A DNA stretch of 64,000 nucleotides from Periplaneta americana. Taxonomy: Eukaryota > Arthropoda > Insecta > Blattodea > Blattidae. Positions 36,301 through 49,312 of this stretch are shown here, in pieces. The notes under the pieces were generated by a model that was not told where the DNA came from, did not search any database, and worked only from the letters and a program-made list of their open reading frames with translations. Location: contig NW_027185534.1 in assembly GCF_040183065.1 (NCBI RefSeq), forward strand, positions 62,001 through 126,000, in the 5' to 3' direction. Each line of letters begins with the position of its first letter. Positions within the stretch are counted from its first letter, which is position 1. The position numbers and the translations under genes are program-made.

Positions 36301-39300
36301 AGCTCGAGAAACGACAATTTTTCCACTTTGACCATTTACACTATCAAACTCAACTCTCTCTGGACGCGAACATTAATCTTTGGATAGTAATACGTGTGTC
36401 CACACGAATGTGATTTTCTTTAAGAAACTAGAGAAATCGGATGAGATTTGTAGACTTTATTCATGATATTATAGCTTAAAATCTCGCAAAAAAAAAAAAA
36501 AAAAAAAAAACAAATTTTTGGAGGAATTTGTATGAGTGGAAAAGCGAAAAGTGTGATAAAAAGCTGTCCCTTTGTGAATGTTAAACCCATTCAGAAAGAA
36601 TTAGCACAAGCGGTTGGAATTTGCCGGTTTCATTAATGTATATAGGAAAAAAACGCATTTCTAGCTCGAGAAACGACGATTTTTCCACTTTAGCGGTTTA
36701 CACTAACAAACTCATATCATTCTGGACGCCAACATGAATCTTTGGATAGAAATAGGTGTGTCCACACGAATTTGAATTGTTTTTAAGAAACTAGAGAAAT
36801 CCGCTGGGATTTGTAAATTTTTTTCATAATTATATAGCATAAATTCTCGCAAAAACCAAATTTTAAGAGACATTTTGTGTGAGTGGAAAATCGAAACGAG
36901 TGAGAACAAGCGGTCTCATTTGGAAAGTTAAACCCAATCAGAATGAATTAGCAAAAGCGTTTCGAATTTCTAGGTTTTATTAATATATATACGAAAATAC
37001 GCGTTTCCAGATCGAGCAACGACGATTTTTCCACTTTAACCATTTACACTAACAAACTCACCTCTCTCTGGACGTGAACAATAATCTTTGGATAGAAATA
37101 CGTGTGTATACACGAATTTGACATTTTTTTAAGAAACTAGAGAAATCGGTTGGGATTTGTATATTTTATTCATGATTATATAGATTAAAATCGCGCAAAA
37201 TCCAAAGTTTAAGTGAAATTTTCTCAGAGTGGAAAATCGAAACGAGGGATTAAATGCGGTCTCATTGTAAATGTTAAAATAATTCAAAAGAATTAACGCA
37301 ATCCATTGGAATTTGTTGGTTTTATTAATGTATATAGGAAAAAACGCGTTTGTAGCTCGAGAAACGACGATTTTTCCACTTTGTCTATTTACACGAACAT
37401 ACTCACCTCTCCCTGGACGCGAACATGAATCTTTGGATAGAAATTCGTGTGAACACGAATTTGAGATTTTTTTGAAGAAACTAGAGACATCGGATGGCAT
37501 TTGTAGATTATATTCATGATTATACAGCTTAAAATCTCGCAAAAACCAAAGTATAAGAGAAATTTTGTCTGAGTGGAAAATCGAAACGAGTGATAAAATG
37601 CGGTCTCATTGTGAACGTTAAACCCATTCAGAAAGAAATAGCACAATCCTTTGGAATTTGTTAGTTTTATTATTGTATATACAAAAAACGCATTTCTAAC
37701 TCGAGAAACGACGATTTTTCCTCTTTAACGATTTACTCTAACAAACTCAGATATTTCTGGACGCGAACATGAATGTTTTAAAAGAAATGCGTGTGTCCAC
37801 AAGAATTTGACATTTTCTTAATAAACTAGAGAATTCCGATAGGATTTGAAGATTTTATTTTTGATTACATAGCTTAAAACCTCGCAAAGAAAAAAATTTT
37901 TAGAGAAAATTTTTATGAGTGGAATATCGAAACGAATGATAAATTGTGGTCTCATTGTGATTGTTAAACCCATTCAGAAGGAATTAGCACAAGAGTTTGG
38001 CTATTGTAGGTTTTACGAATGTATATACAAAAAAAAAATCATTTCTAGCTCTAGAAGCAACGATTTTTCCACTTTAACGAATTACCACTAACAAACACAC
38101 CTCTTTCTGGACGTGAACATTAATCTTTGGATAGTGATAGGTGTGCCCACACGACTTTGTCATTTTTTAAGAAACTAGAGAATTCGGATGGGATTTGTAG
38201 GTTTTTATTCATGATTAAATAGCTTAAAATCTCGCAAAAACCAAAGAATAAGGGAAATTTAGTCTGAGAGGAAAATCGAAACGAGTGATAAATTGCGGTC
38301 TCGTTGTGAACGTTAAACTCGTTCAGATGTAATTAGCACAATCGTTTGCAATTTGTAGGTTTTATTATTGTATATACAAAAAAACGCATTTCTAACTCGA
38401 GAAACAACGATTTTTCCACTTTAACGATTTACTCTAACAAACTGAGAACTATCTGGACGCGAACAAGAATCTTTTAAAAGAAATACGTGTGTCCACAAGA
38501 ATTTGACATTTTTCTAATAAACTAGAGAAATCCGATGGGATTTGTGGTTTTTATTTTTCATTATATAGCTTAAAACTCGCAAAGAAACAAATTTCTAGAG
38601 ACATTTTGTCTGAGTGGAAAATCGAAACGAGTGATAAAATGTAGTCTCATTGTGAATGTTAAACCCATTCAGAAAGAATTAGCACAATCGTTTGGAATTT
38701 GTAGCTTTCATTAATGTATATACGGAAAAAAACGCATTTCTAGCTCGAGAAAGACGATTTTTTCACTTTAAACATTTACACTAACAAAATCATATCTTTC
38801 TGGACGCGAACTTGAATCTTTGGATAGAAATAGGTGTACTCACACGAATTTGACATTTTTTTAAGAAACTAGAGAAATCCGATGTGATTTGTAGATTTTA
38901 TTCATAATTATATAGCTTAAAATCTCGGAAAAAAGAAAACAAATTTTTAGAGAAAATTTGTATGAGTGGAAAATCGAAACGAGTGATAAAAAGCGGTCTC
39001 ATTGTGAATGTTAAACCCATTCAGAAAGCATTAGCACAATAGTTTGGATTTTGTAGTTTTATTAATGTATATATGAAAAAACGCATTTCTAGCCCGAGAA
39101 ACGACGATTTTTTCACTTTAACCATTTACACTAACAAACTCATATCTTTCTGGACGCGAACATGAATCTTTGGATAGAAATAGGTGTGTCCCCACGAATT
39201 TGTCATTCTTTTAAGAAACTAGCAAAAACCGCTGGGATTTGTAGATTTTATTCTTCATTATATAGCTTAAAATCTCGCAAAATAACAAATTATTAGAGAA

Positions 39301-42300
39301 ATTTTGTATGAGTGGAAAATCGAAATGAGTGATAAAAAGCGGTCTCATTGTAAATGTTAAACCCATTCAGAAAGAATTAGCACAATCGTGTTTAATTTGT
39401 AGCTTTTGTTAATGTATATACGAAAAAACGCATTTCTAGCTCGAGAAACGACGATTTATTCACTTTAACAATTTTCACTAACATACTCACCCGTCTCTGG
39501 ACGTGAACATGAATCTTTGGATAGAAATCGGTGTGTCCACATGTATTTGACATTTTTTGAAGAAACTATAGAACTCCGATGGGATTTGTAGTTTTTATTC
39601 ATAAATATATAGCTTAAAATCTCGCAAAAAAGAACATTTTTAGAGAAATTTTTTTGAGTGGAAAATCGAAACGTGTGATAAAAAGCGGTCTCTTTGTGAA
39701 AGTTAAACCCATTCATATAGAATTAGCACAATCGGTTGGAATTTGTAGCCTTTATTAATATTTAACGAAAAAACGCATTTCTAGCTCGAGAAACGACGAT
39801 TTTTCCACTTTGACCATTTACACTAACACTCTCACGTCTCTCTGGACGTGGAAATGAATCTTTGGATAGAAATAGGTGTGCCCACACGAATTTGACATTT
39901 TTATAAGAAACCAGAGAAATCCGCTGGGATTTGTAGATCTTATTCTTAATTATATAACTTAAAATCTCGCAAAACAAACAAAAAAAAAACAAATTTTTAG
40001 ACAAATTATGTGGGAGTGGAAAATCGAAACGAGAGATAAAATGTGGTTTCAATGTGAATGTTAAACCCATTCAGAAGGAATTAGCACAGTCGTTTGGAAT
40101 TTGTAGGTTATATTAATGTATATACAAAAAAACGCATTTTCATCTGGAGAAACGACGATTTTTCCACTTTAACGATATACGCTAACAAACTCACCTCTCT
40201 CTGGACGCGAACATGAATCTTTGGATAGAAATACGTATGTCCACACGAATGTGACATTTTTTTATGAAACTAGTGTAATCGGATGTGATTTATAGGTTGT
40301 ATTCATGATTATATAGCTTAAAATCTCGAAAAAAACAAAAAATTACAGATATTTTGTATGAGTGGAATATTTGAAACGAGTGATAAAATGCGGTCTCATT
40401 GTGAATGTTAAACCCATTCAGAAGAAATTAGCACTATCGTTGGGAATTTGTAGATTTTATTAATGTATATTAAAAAAAACGCATTTCTAACTCGAGAAAC
40501 GATGATTTTTCCACTTTAACGATTTACTCTAAAAAACTCAGAACTTTCTGGACGCGAACATGAATCTTTTAAAAGAAATACGAGCGTCCACAAGAATTTG
40601 CCATTTTTTTAATAAACTAGAGAAATCCCATGGGATTTGTAGATTTTATTTTTCATTATATAGCTCAAAACTCGCAAAGAAACAAATTTTTAGAGAAATT
40701 TTTTATGAGTGGAAAATCGAAACGAGTGATAAAATGTGGTCTCTTTGTGAATGTTAATCCCATTCAGCAGGAATTAGCACAAGAGTTTGGCATTTGTAGG
40801 TTTTATGAATGTATATATAAAATAAATCATTTCTAGCTCGAGAAACGACGATTTTTCCACTTTAACGAATTACAATAACAAACACACCTCTTTCTGGACG
40901 CGAACATCAATCTTTGGATAGAAATACGTGTTTCCACACGAATTTGACATTTTTTTTAAGAAACTAGAGTAATCGGATGGGATTAGTAGATTTTATTAAT
41001 GATTATATTCCTGAAAATTTCGCAAAAACCGAATTTTAGAGAAATTTTGTCTGAATGGAAAATAGAAATCTGTAATAAAAAACAGTCTCATTGAGAATGT
41101 TAAACCCATTCAGAAAGAATTAGCAGAGTCGGTTGGAATTTGTAGGTTTTGTTGATGTATATACGAAAAAACCCATTTCTAGCTAGAGAATCGACGATTT
41201 TTTCACTTTAACCATTTACACTAAGAAACTCATATCTTTCTGGACGCCAACATGAACCTTTGGATAGTAATAGGTATGTCCACACGAATTTGACATTTTT
41301 TTTAAGAAACTAGTGAAATCCGCTGGGATTTATAGATTTTATTCATAATTAAATAGCTTAAATTCTCGCAAAAAACAATTTATTAGAGAAACTTTGTATG
41401 AGTGGAAAATCGAAACGAGTGATAAAAAGCGGTCTCATTGTGAATGTTAAACCCATTCAGAAAGAATTAGCACAATCGTTTGGAATTTGTAGGTTTCATT
41501 AATGTATATACGAAAAAACGCATTTCTAGCTCAAGAAACAACGATTTTTCCACTTTGGCGAATTACACTAACAAACTCATTTCTTTCCTGAAGCCAACAT
41601 GATCCTTTGGATAGAAACAGGTGTGTCCACACGAATTTGACATTTTTTGAAGAAACTAGAGAAATCCGATGGGATTTGTAGATTTTATTCATAATTAAAT
41701 AGCTTAAAATCTCGGAAAAAAAAAACAAATATTTAGAGAAATTTTGTATGAGTGGAAAATCGAAACGAGTGATGAAAAGCGGTCTCATTGTGAATGTTAT
41801 ACGCATTCAGAAATAATTAGCACAATCGGTTGGAATTTGTACGTTTTATTAATGTATATATGAAAAAACGCATTTCTAGCTCGAGAAACGACAATATTTC
41901 CACTTTGACCATTTACACTACCAAACTCAAATCTCTCTGGACACGAACATTAATCTTTGGATAGTAAATACGTGTGTCCACACGAATGTGATTTTCTTTA
42001 AGAAACTAGAGAAATCGGATGGGATTTGTAGATTTTATTCATGATATTATAGCTTAAAATCTCGCAAAAAAAAAAAAAAACAAAACAAATTTTTAGAGAA
42101 GTTTGTATGAGTGGAAAAGCGAAACGAGTGATAAAAAGCTGTCCCTTTGTGAATGTTAAACCCATTCAGAAAGAATTACCAGAGTCGGTTGGAATTTGTA
42201 GGTTTTGTTGATGTATATACGAAAAAAAGCATTTCTAGCTCGAGAATCGCCGATTTTTTCACTTTAACGATTTAACACTAACAAACTCATATCTTTCTGG

Positions 42301-45300
42301 TCGCCAACATCAACCTTTGGACAGTAATAGTTGTGTCCACACGAATTTGACATTTTTTGAAGAAACTAGGGAAATCCGATGGGATTTGAAGATTTTATTC
42401 ATGATTATATAGCTTAAAATCTCGCAAAAAATAAAAAATTTAGAGAAATTTTTTATGAGTGGAAAATAGAAACGAGTGATAAAAAGCGGTCTCATTGCGA
42501 ATGTTAAACCCATTCAGCAAGAATTATCACAATCGGGTGGAGTTTGAAGCTTTTATTAATATATATACGAAAAAACGTTTTTCTAGCTCGAGGAACGACA
42601 ATTTTACCACTTTGTCCATTTACACGAACATACTCACCTCTCTCTGGACGCGAACATGAAACTTTGGATAGAAATACGTGTGTCCACACGAATTTGACGT
42701 TTTTTTAAGAAACTAGAGAAATCGGATGGGATTTGTAAATTTTATTTATGTTTATATAGCTTAAATTCTCGCAAAAACCAAAGTTTAAAAGAAATTTTGT
42801 CTAAGTGGAAAATCGAAACGAGTGATAAAATGTAGTCTCATTGTAAATGTTAAACCCATTCAGAAAGAATTAGCACAATGGGTTTGAATTTGTAGGTTTT
42901 ATTAATGCACATACGAAAAAACGCATTTCTAGCTCGAGAAACGACGATTTTTCCACTTTAGCGATTTACACTAACAAACTGATATCTTTCTGGACGTCAA
43001 CATGAACATTTGGATAGAAATAGGTGTGTCCACACGAATTTGACATTTTTTGGAGAAACTAGAGAAATCCGATGGGATTTGTAGATTTTATTCTTAATTA
43101 TATAGCTTAAAATCTCGCAAAAAAAACATAAATTTAGAGAATTTTGTATGAGTGGAAAATCAAAACGAGTGATAAAATGTGGTTTCATTGTGAATGTTAA
43201 ACCCATTCAGCAGGAATTAGCACAAGTGTTTGGCATTTGTAGGTTTTATGAATGTATATACAAAAAAAATCATTTCTAGCTCGAGATACGACGATTTTTC
43301 CACTTTAACGAATTACACTAACAAACACACCTCTTTCTGTACGCGAACATCAATCTTTGGATAGTAATACGTGTGGCCACACGAATGTGACTTTTTTTAA
43401 GAAACTAGAGAAATCGGATGCGATTTGTAGATTTTATTCATGATTATATAGCTTAAAATCTCGCAAAAAAAACAAATTTTTAGAGAAATTTTGTATGAGT
43501 GGAAAATCGAAACGAGTGATAAAAAGCTGTCTCATTGTGAATGTTAAACCCATTCAGTAAGAATTAGCACAAGCGGTTGGAATTTGTAGGTTTTATTAAT
43601 GTATATACGAAAAAAAATTTTCTAGCTAGAGAAACGACGATTTTTCCACTTTAGCGATTTACACTAACAAACTCATATCTTTCTGGACGCGAACATGAAT
43701 CTTTGGATAGAAATCGGTGTGTCCACACGAATTTGACATTTTTTTAAGAAACTAGAGAAATTCGCTGGGATTTGTAGATTTTATTCATGTTTATATAGCT
43801 TAAAATCTCGGAAAATAACAAATTATTAGAGAAATTTTGTATGAGTGGAAAATCGAAACGAGTGATAAAAAGCGGTCTCATTGTGAATGTTAAACCGATT
43901 CAGAAAAAATTGTTACAATCGGGTGGAATTTGTAGCTTTTATTAATGTATATACGAAAAAACGCATTTCTAGCTCGAGAAACGACGATTTTTCCACTTCG
44001 ACCATTTATACTAACAAATTCACCTCTCTCTGCACGTGAACATGAATCTTTGGATAGTGATAGGTGTGCCCACTCGAATTTGACATTTTTTTAAGAAACT
44101 AGAGTATTCGGATGGGATTTGTAGGTTTTTATTCATGTTTACATAGCTTAAAATCTCGCAAACACCAAAGTTTAAGTGAAATTTTGTCAGAGTGGAAAAT
44201 CGAAACGAGTGATAAAATATAGTCTCATTGTGAATTTTAAACCCATTCAGAAAGAATTAGCACAATCGTTTTGAATTTGTAGGTTTTATTAAAGTATATA
44301 AGAAAAAACGCATTTCTAGCTCGACAAAAGACGATTTTTCCACTTTAACCATTTACACTAACAAACTCATATCTTTCTGGACGCGAACATGAATCTTTGC
44401 ATAGAAATAAGTGTGTTCACACGAAATAGATATTTTTTTAAGAAACTAGAGAAATCGGCTGGAATTTGTACATTTTATTCATAATTATATAGCTTAAAAT
44501 CTCGCAAAATAACAAATTATTAGAGATATTTTGTATGAGGGGAAAATCGAAACGAGTGATAAAAAGCGGTCTCATTGTGAATGTTAAACCCATTCTGAAA
44601 GAATTAGCACAATCGGTTGGAATTTGTAGGTTTTATTAATGTATATACGAAACAACGCATTTCTAGGTCGAGAAACGACGATTTTTCCACGTTAGCGAAT
44701 TACACTAACAAACTCATTTCTTTCCTGAAGCCAACATGAACCTTTGGATAGGAATAGGTGTGTCCTCACGAATTTGACATTATTTGAAGAAACTAGAGAA
44801 ATCCGATGGGATTGGTAGATTTTATTCATAATTATATAGCTTAAAATCTCGCAAAAAAAAAAATCGAATATTTAGAGAAATTTTGTATGATTGGAAAATC
44901 GAAACGAGTGATGAAAAGCGTTCTCATTATGAATGTTATACGCATTGAGAAAGAATTTAACACAATTGGTTGGAATTTGTACGTTTTATTAATATATATA
45001 TATGAAAAAACGCATTTCTAGCTCGAGAAACGACAATTTTTCCACTTTGACAATTTACACTACCGAACTCACCTCTCTCTGGACGCGAACATTAATCTTT
45101 GGATAGTAATACTTGTGTCCGCACGAATGTGACTTTCTTTAAGAAACTAGAGAAATCGGATGGGATTTGTAGATTTTATTCATGATTATATAGCTTAATA
45201 TCTCGCAAAAAAAAAAAAAACAAATTTTTAGAGAAGTTTGTATGAGTGGAAAAGCGAAACGAGTGATAAAAAGCTGTCCCATTGTGAATGTTAAACCCAA

Positions 45301-47775
45301 TCAGGAAGAATTAGCACAAGCGGTTGGAATTTGTAGGTTTTATTAATGTATATACGAAAAAAACGCATTTCTAGCTCGAGAAACGACGATTTTTCCACTT
45401 TAGCGGTTTACACTAACAAACTCATATCTTTCTGGACGCGAACATGAATCTTTGGATAGAAATCGGTGTGTCCACACGAATTTGAAATTTTTTTAAGAAA
45501 CTAGAGAAATCCGATGGGCTTTGTAGATTTTATTCATAATTAAATAGCTTAAAATCTCGCAAAAAAACAAATTTTTAGATAAATTTTGTAAGAGTGGAAA
45601 ATCGAAACGAGTGATAAAAAGCGGTCTCATTATGAAAGTTAAACCCATTCAGAAAGAATTAGCACAATCGGTTGAAATTTGTAGCCTTTATTAATGTATA
45701 TACGAAAAAACGGATTTCTAGCTCGAGAAACGACGATTTTTCCACTTTGACCATTTACACTAACAAAATCCTCTCTCTCTCTGGACGTGAACATGATTCT
45801 TTGTATAGTGATAGGTGTGCCACACGAATTTGTCATTTTATTTAGGAAACTAGAGAATTCGGATGGGATTTGTAGGTTTTTATTCATGATTAAATAGCTT
45901 AAAATCTCGCAAAAACCAAAGAATAAGGGCAATTTAGTCTGAGAGGAAAATCGAAACGTGTGATAAAATGCGGTCTCTTTGTGAACTTTAAACCCATTCA
46001 GAAGTAATTTGCACAATCGTTTGCAATTTGTATGTTTTATAATTGTATATACAAAAAAACGCATTTCTAATTAAGAAACGACGGTTTTTCCACTTTAACG
46101 ATTTACTCTAAAAATCTCAGAACTTTCTGGACGCGAACATGAATCTTTTAAAAGAAATACGTGTGTCCACAAGAATTTGACATTTTTTTAATAAATTAGA
46201 GAAATCCGATGGGATTTGTAGATTTTATTTTTCATTATATAGCTTAAAACTCGCAAAGAACAAATTTTTAGAGAAATTTTGTATGAGTGGAAAATCGAAA
46301 CGAGTGATAAAATGTGGTCTCTTTGTGAATGTTAAACCCATTCAGCAGGAATTAGCACAAGAATTTGGCATTTGTAGGTTTTATGAATGTATATACAAAA
46401 AAAAATCATTTCTAGCTCGAGAAACCACGATTTTTCCACTTTAACGAATTACACTAACAAACACACCTCTTTCTGTACGCGAACATCAATCTTTGGATAG
46501 TAATACGTGTGACCACACGAATGTGACTTTTTTTAAGAAACTAGAGAATTCGGATGGGATTTGTAGATTTTATTCATGATTATATAGCTTAAAATCTCGC
46601 AAAAATACAAATTTTTAGAGAAATTTAGTATGAGTGGAAAGTCGAAACGAGTGATAAAAAGCTGTCTCATTGTGAATGTTAAACCCATTCAGAAAGAATT
46701 AGCACAAGCGGTTGGAATTTGTAGGTTTTATTAATGTATATACGAAAAAACGCATTTCTAGCTCGAGAATCGACGATTTTTCCACTTTAGCGATTCACAC
46801 TAACAAACTCATATCATTCTGGACGCCAACATGAACCTTTGGATAGAAATAGGTGTGTCCACACGAATTTGACATTTTTTTAAGAAACTAGAGAAATCCG
46901 CTGGGATTTGTAAATTTTATTCATAATTATATAGCTTAAAATCTCGCAAAAAAACAAATTATTAGAGAAACGTTGTATGAGTGGAATATCGAAACGAGTG
47001 ATAAAAAGCGGTCTCATTTTGAAAGTTAAACCCATTCAGAAAGAATTAGCACAATCGGTTGGAATTTGTAGGTTTTATTAATATAGATACGAAAATACGC
47101 GTTTCCAGATCCAGAAACGACGATTTTTCCACTTTAACCATTTACACTAACTTACTCACCTCTCTCTGGACGTGAACAAGAATCTTTGGATAGAAATACG
47201 TGTGTATACACGAATTTGTCATTTTTTTAAGATACTAGATAAATCGGATGGGATTTGTAGATTCTATTCATGATTATATAGCTTAAAATCTCGCAAAATC
47301 CAAAGTTTAAGTGAAATTTTGTCAGAGTGGAAAATCGAAACGAGGGATAAAATGCGGTCTCATTGTGAATGTTAAAATCATTCAGAAAGAATTAGCACAA
47401 TCCGTTGGAATTTGTTGGTTTTATTAATGTATATACGAAAAAACGCATTTCTAGCTCGAGAAACGACGATTTTTCCACTTTGTCCATTTACACGAACATA
47501 CTCACCTCTCCCTGGACGCGAACATGAATCTTTGAACAGAAATTCGTGTGCACACGAATTTGACATTTTTTGAAGGATCTAGAGAAATCGGATGGCATTT
47601 GTAGATTATATTCATGATAATATAGCTTAAAATCTCGCAAAAACCAAAGTATAAGAGAAATTTTGTCTGAGTGGCAAATCGAAACGAGTCATAAAATGCG
47701 GTCTCATTGTGAATGTTAAAACCATTTAGAAAGAATTAGCACAATCGGTTGGAATTTGTAGGTTCTATTAATGTA
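27337..47775. repeat. Long satellite segment with higher-order blocks
   Basis: About 58-59 monomers. Variant monomers recur in blocks: the TTTCCTGAAGCCAACATGA variant at about 36005, 41582 and 44717; the expanded A-tract plus AGTGGAAAAGCGAAA variant at about 36490, 42065 and 45205; CCAAAGTTTAAGTGAAATTT at 37202 and 47300; the AAGAATAAGGG variant at about 34425, 38255, 45930 and 51840. A monomer near 27779 carries an internal deletion, and 32064-32145 holds a 41-bp tandem duplication. Every short open frame here shifts or stops between neighbouring monomers. No gene seen. Confidence 0.95.
32064..32145 (+). repeat. 41-bp tandem duplication inside one monomer
   Basis: TATGTTTTGTTAATCTATAT and the following 21 bases occur twice without a gap, at 32064-32104 and 32105-32145. 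The first copy is in normal monomer context; the second is the inserted one, or the reverse. Confidence 0.97.
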
Positions 47776-47967
47776 GGGTAAACTGTATAGTGATTGACCA
47801 CTTAAGCTAATGAATAATAAAACAATGTAATAGCGGAAGACGGTGGTAATTTATTGAGAGAATTTTAAAGGCATTGGTTCAAGTGAAGATTCAGAAACAA
47901 ATCTAAATCAATAAAATTTTAATGCAAACATAAATTAAATAAACTCAACAAGTCCACTTTTACAGTT

Positions 47968-48087
47968 ATTGACCGTCTACTGCACAGTTATTGACCACAC
48001 GCTTATTAGTGATTGACCGTCTACTGCACACTTATTGACCACACGCTTATTTGTGATTGACCGTCTACTGCACAGTTATTGAATACT
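47968..48087 (+). repeat. 44-bp subterminal tandem repeat of the pogo element
   Basis: ATTGACCGTCTACTGCACA starts at 47968, 48012 and 48056, exactly 44 bp apart, each of the first two followed by a second TTATTGACCACACGC word. The core ATTGACC is shared with the terminal inverted repeats, so these are likely transposase-binding sites. Confidence 0.85.
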
Positions 48088-48180
48088 CATTTACTAGTGA
48101 TTGAACAACACATTTTCACAATTTTCACTTTTTTCTTGTCTGTTTCGTTTCTCTTCTTCTGATCTTTCTCATTAAGAACT

Positions 48181-48447
48181 ATTCGCCACCGGCGTAGCTC
48201 TGTCGGCAAAGGTGTCTGCCTGCCGATCCGAAGTTTCGTTCGGGCGCGGGTTCAATTTCAGCTTGGGCTGATTACCTGGTTGGGATTTTCCGAGGTTTTG
48301 CCCAACCGTAAGGCAAATTTCAGGTAATCTATGACGAATCCTCGGCCTCATCTCGCCAAATACCATCTCGCTACCATCAATCCCATCGACGCTAAATAAC
48401 CTCATAGTTGATACAGTACGTTAAATAACCAAGTTAAAAAATAAGAA
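48181..48447 (+). mobile_element. tRNA-derived SINE nested in the pogo element
   Basis: A 267-bp insertion flanked by a 7-bp direct repeat AAGAACT (48174-48180 and 48448-48454). Its head has an A-box-like TAGCTCTGTCGG at 48195-48206 and a B-box-like GGTTCAATTT at 48249-48258, so it is a Pol III tRNA-derived SINE. The body contains GATTACCTGGTTGGGATTTT and CAGGTAATCTATGACGAATC; the tail ends GTTAAATAACCAAGTT followed by an A-rich run. Its body shares a block with the retroposon at 17384-17764. Confidence 0.85.
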
Positions 48448-48536
48448 AAGAACTCTTCTCGCTGCCTTTTCTTTCATTTCTTATTCGCTTCCTTCCTTCT
48501 CTTGCCTCTTCTTCCATTTTTCTCTTTTGTGCCTTA

Positions 48537-48770
48537 TCAGAAGCAAGTGTGTGTCATTTCTCTGATGTTATTACAAATGGCTTCACCCAGCACTGGACGG
48601 GGACCAAAGAACACTTTTCCTTCAACGGGATATTTGCTTCTGGACGCTAAGGTTGCTTTTAGGACACCAAACTACTTGGCAGCTTCATTTAAATCAAATC
48701 CACTGTCGACAGGTTCTGTAGCGTTTCATAAAGCTTCCCCTGTATAATGCACTTTACATGGCTTAGGCAT
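48537..48770 (-). pseudogene. pogo transposase N terminus (psq HTH), broken
   Basis: From an ATG at 48768-48770 a 78-codon frame runs to TGA at 48537-48539, with two internal stops (codons 15 and 33). It reads MPKPCKVHYTGEAL, then after the first stop NATEPVDSGFDLNEAAK, then after the second FGVLKATLASRSKYPVEG and GPRPVLGEAI. The order A-x-E-x-V-x-S-G, LNEAAK, FGV-x-KATL, then a GPRPVLGEA linker is that of the Pipsqueak-type helix-turn-helix that opens pogo and Tigger transposases. The domain is recognisable but dead, and the catalytic DDE part that should follow is absent; the SINE begins about 90 bp downstream. Confidence 0.72.
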
Positions 48771-49312
48771 TATAATATAGTATCAGTCCTGTAAAAATCC
48801 CCATCATTTAACCGATAACATATATAGAATTGGAGCAAATTGGTCATTACTCTAACAAATAATTTATGAACGACCAATCAATGTAGTTTGCGGCCATTCA
48901 CTTTATAGTGATTGACCACGGGGCATGTTATGTCATATAAAAACTTTAACAAAATAATATTCTGTGCACGGAAACCTTATACCTTTTCTCACACTGTGAG
49001 TGTAAAAACGAGCACCAGAATTTATGAATCCTTTGCAGAATAAATAAATTATTGCGTGCATTATTCTTAGCAATTTCTATAGTTATTTACACTTGTTTAC
49101 GTTCAGTTGCATTTCCAATCGATTTCAGAACTCTCAGACAACAGACACTAACTCAGTGGGATGAACAGCGACAACTAACCACAAATAAGGGTTGCAAATA
49201 GAGATATATGCAGCAAAAAGTGAAATCACGATCGTGGTTTATTCACAATATACTTGAAAAAAGGAACCGGACAGTCACAGTATACTGGTCAATAACTACC
49301 TAGTTTACCCTA

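Larger units (their letters stand above)
47776..49310 (-). mobile_element. pogo-type (Tc1/mariner) DNA transposon remnant
   Basis: A 1535-bp insertion is flanked by TA on both sides (47774-47775 and 49311-49312). Removing it with one TA restores the monomer sequence AATGTATATACGAAAA. The termini are inverted repeats of about 25 bp: GGGTAAACT, a four-base diverged stretch, then AGT-x-ATTGACCA. A 44-bp subterminal tandem repeat and several more ATTGACCA words lie inside. The only transposase part is a broken psq-type DNA-binding domain on the minus strand; no DDE domain was found. A tRNA-SINE is nested at 48181-48447. TA target plus psq domain point to the pogo branch. Confidence 0.88.

Noticed and set aside
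48172-48405. 77-codon minus-strand open frame over the nested SINE
   Set aside because: It is the complement of the tRNA-SINE, including its A and B boxes; no protein is expected.
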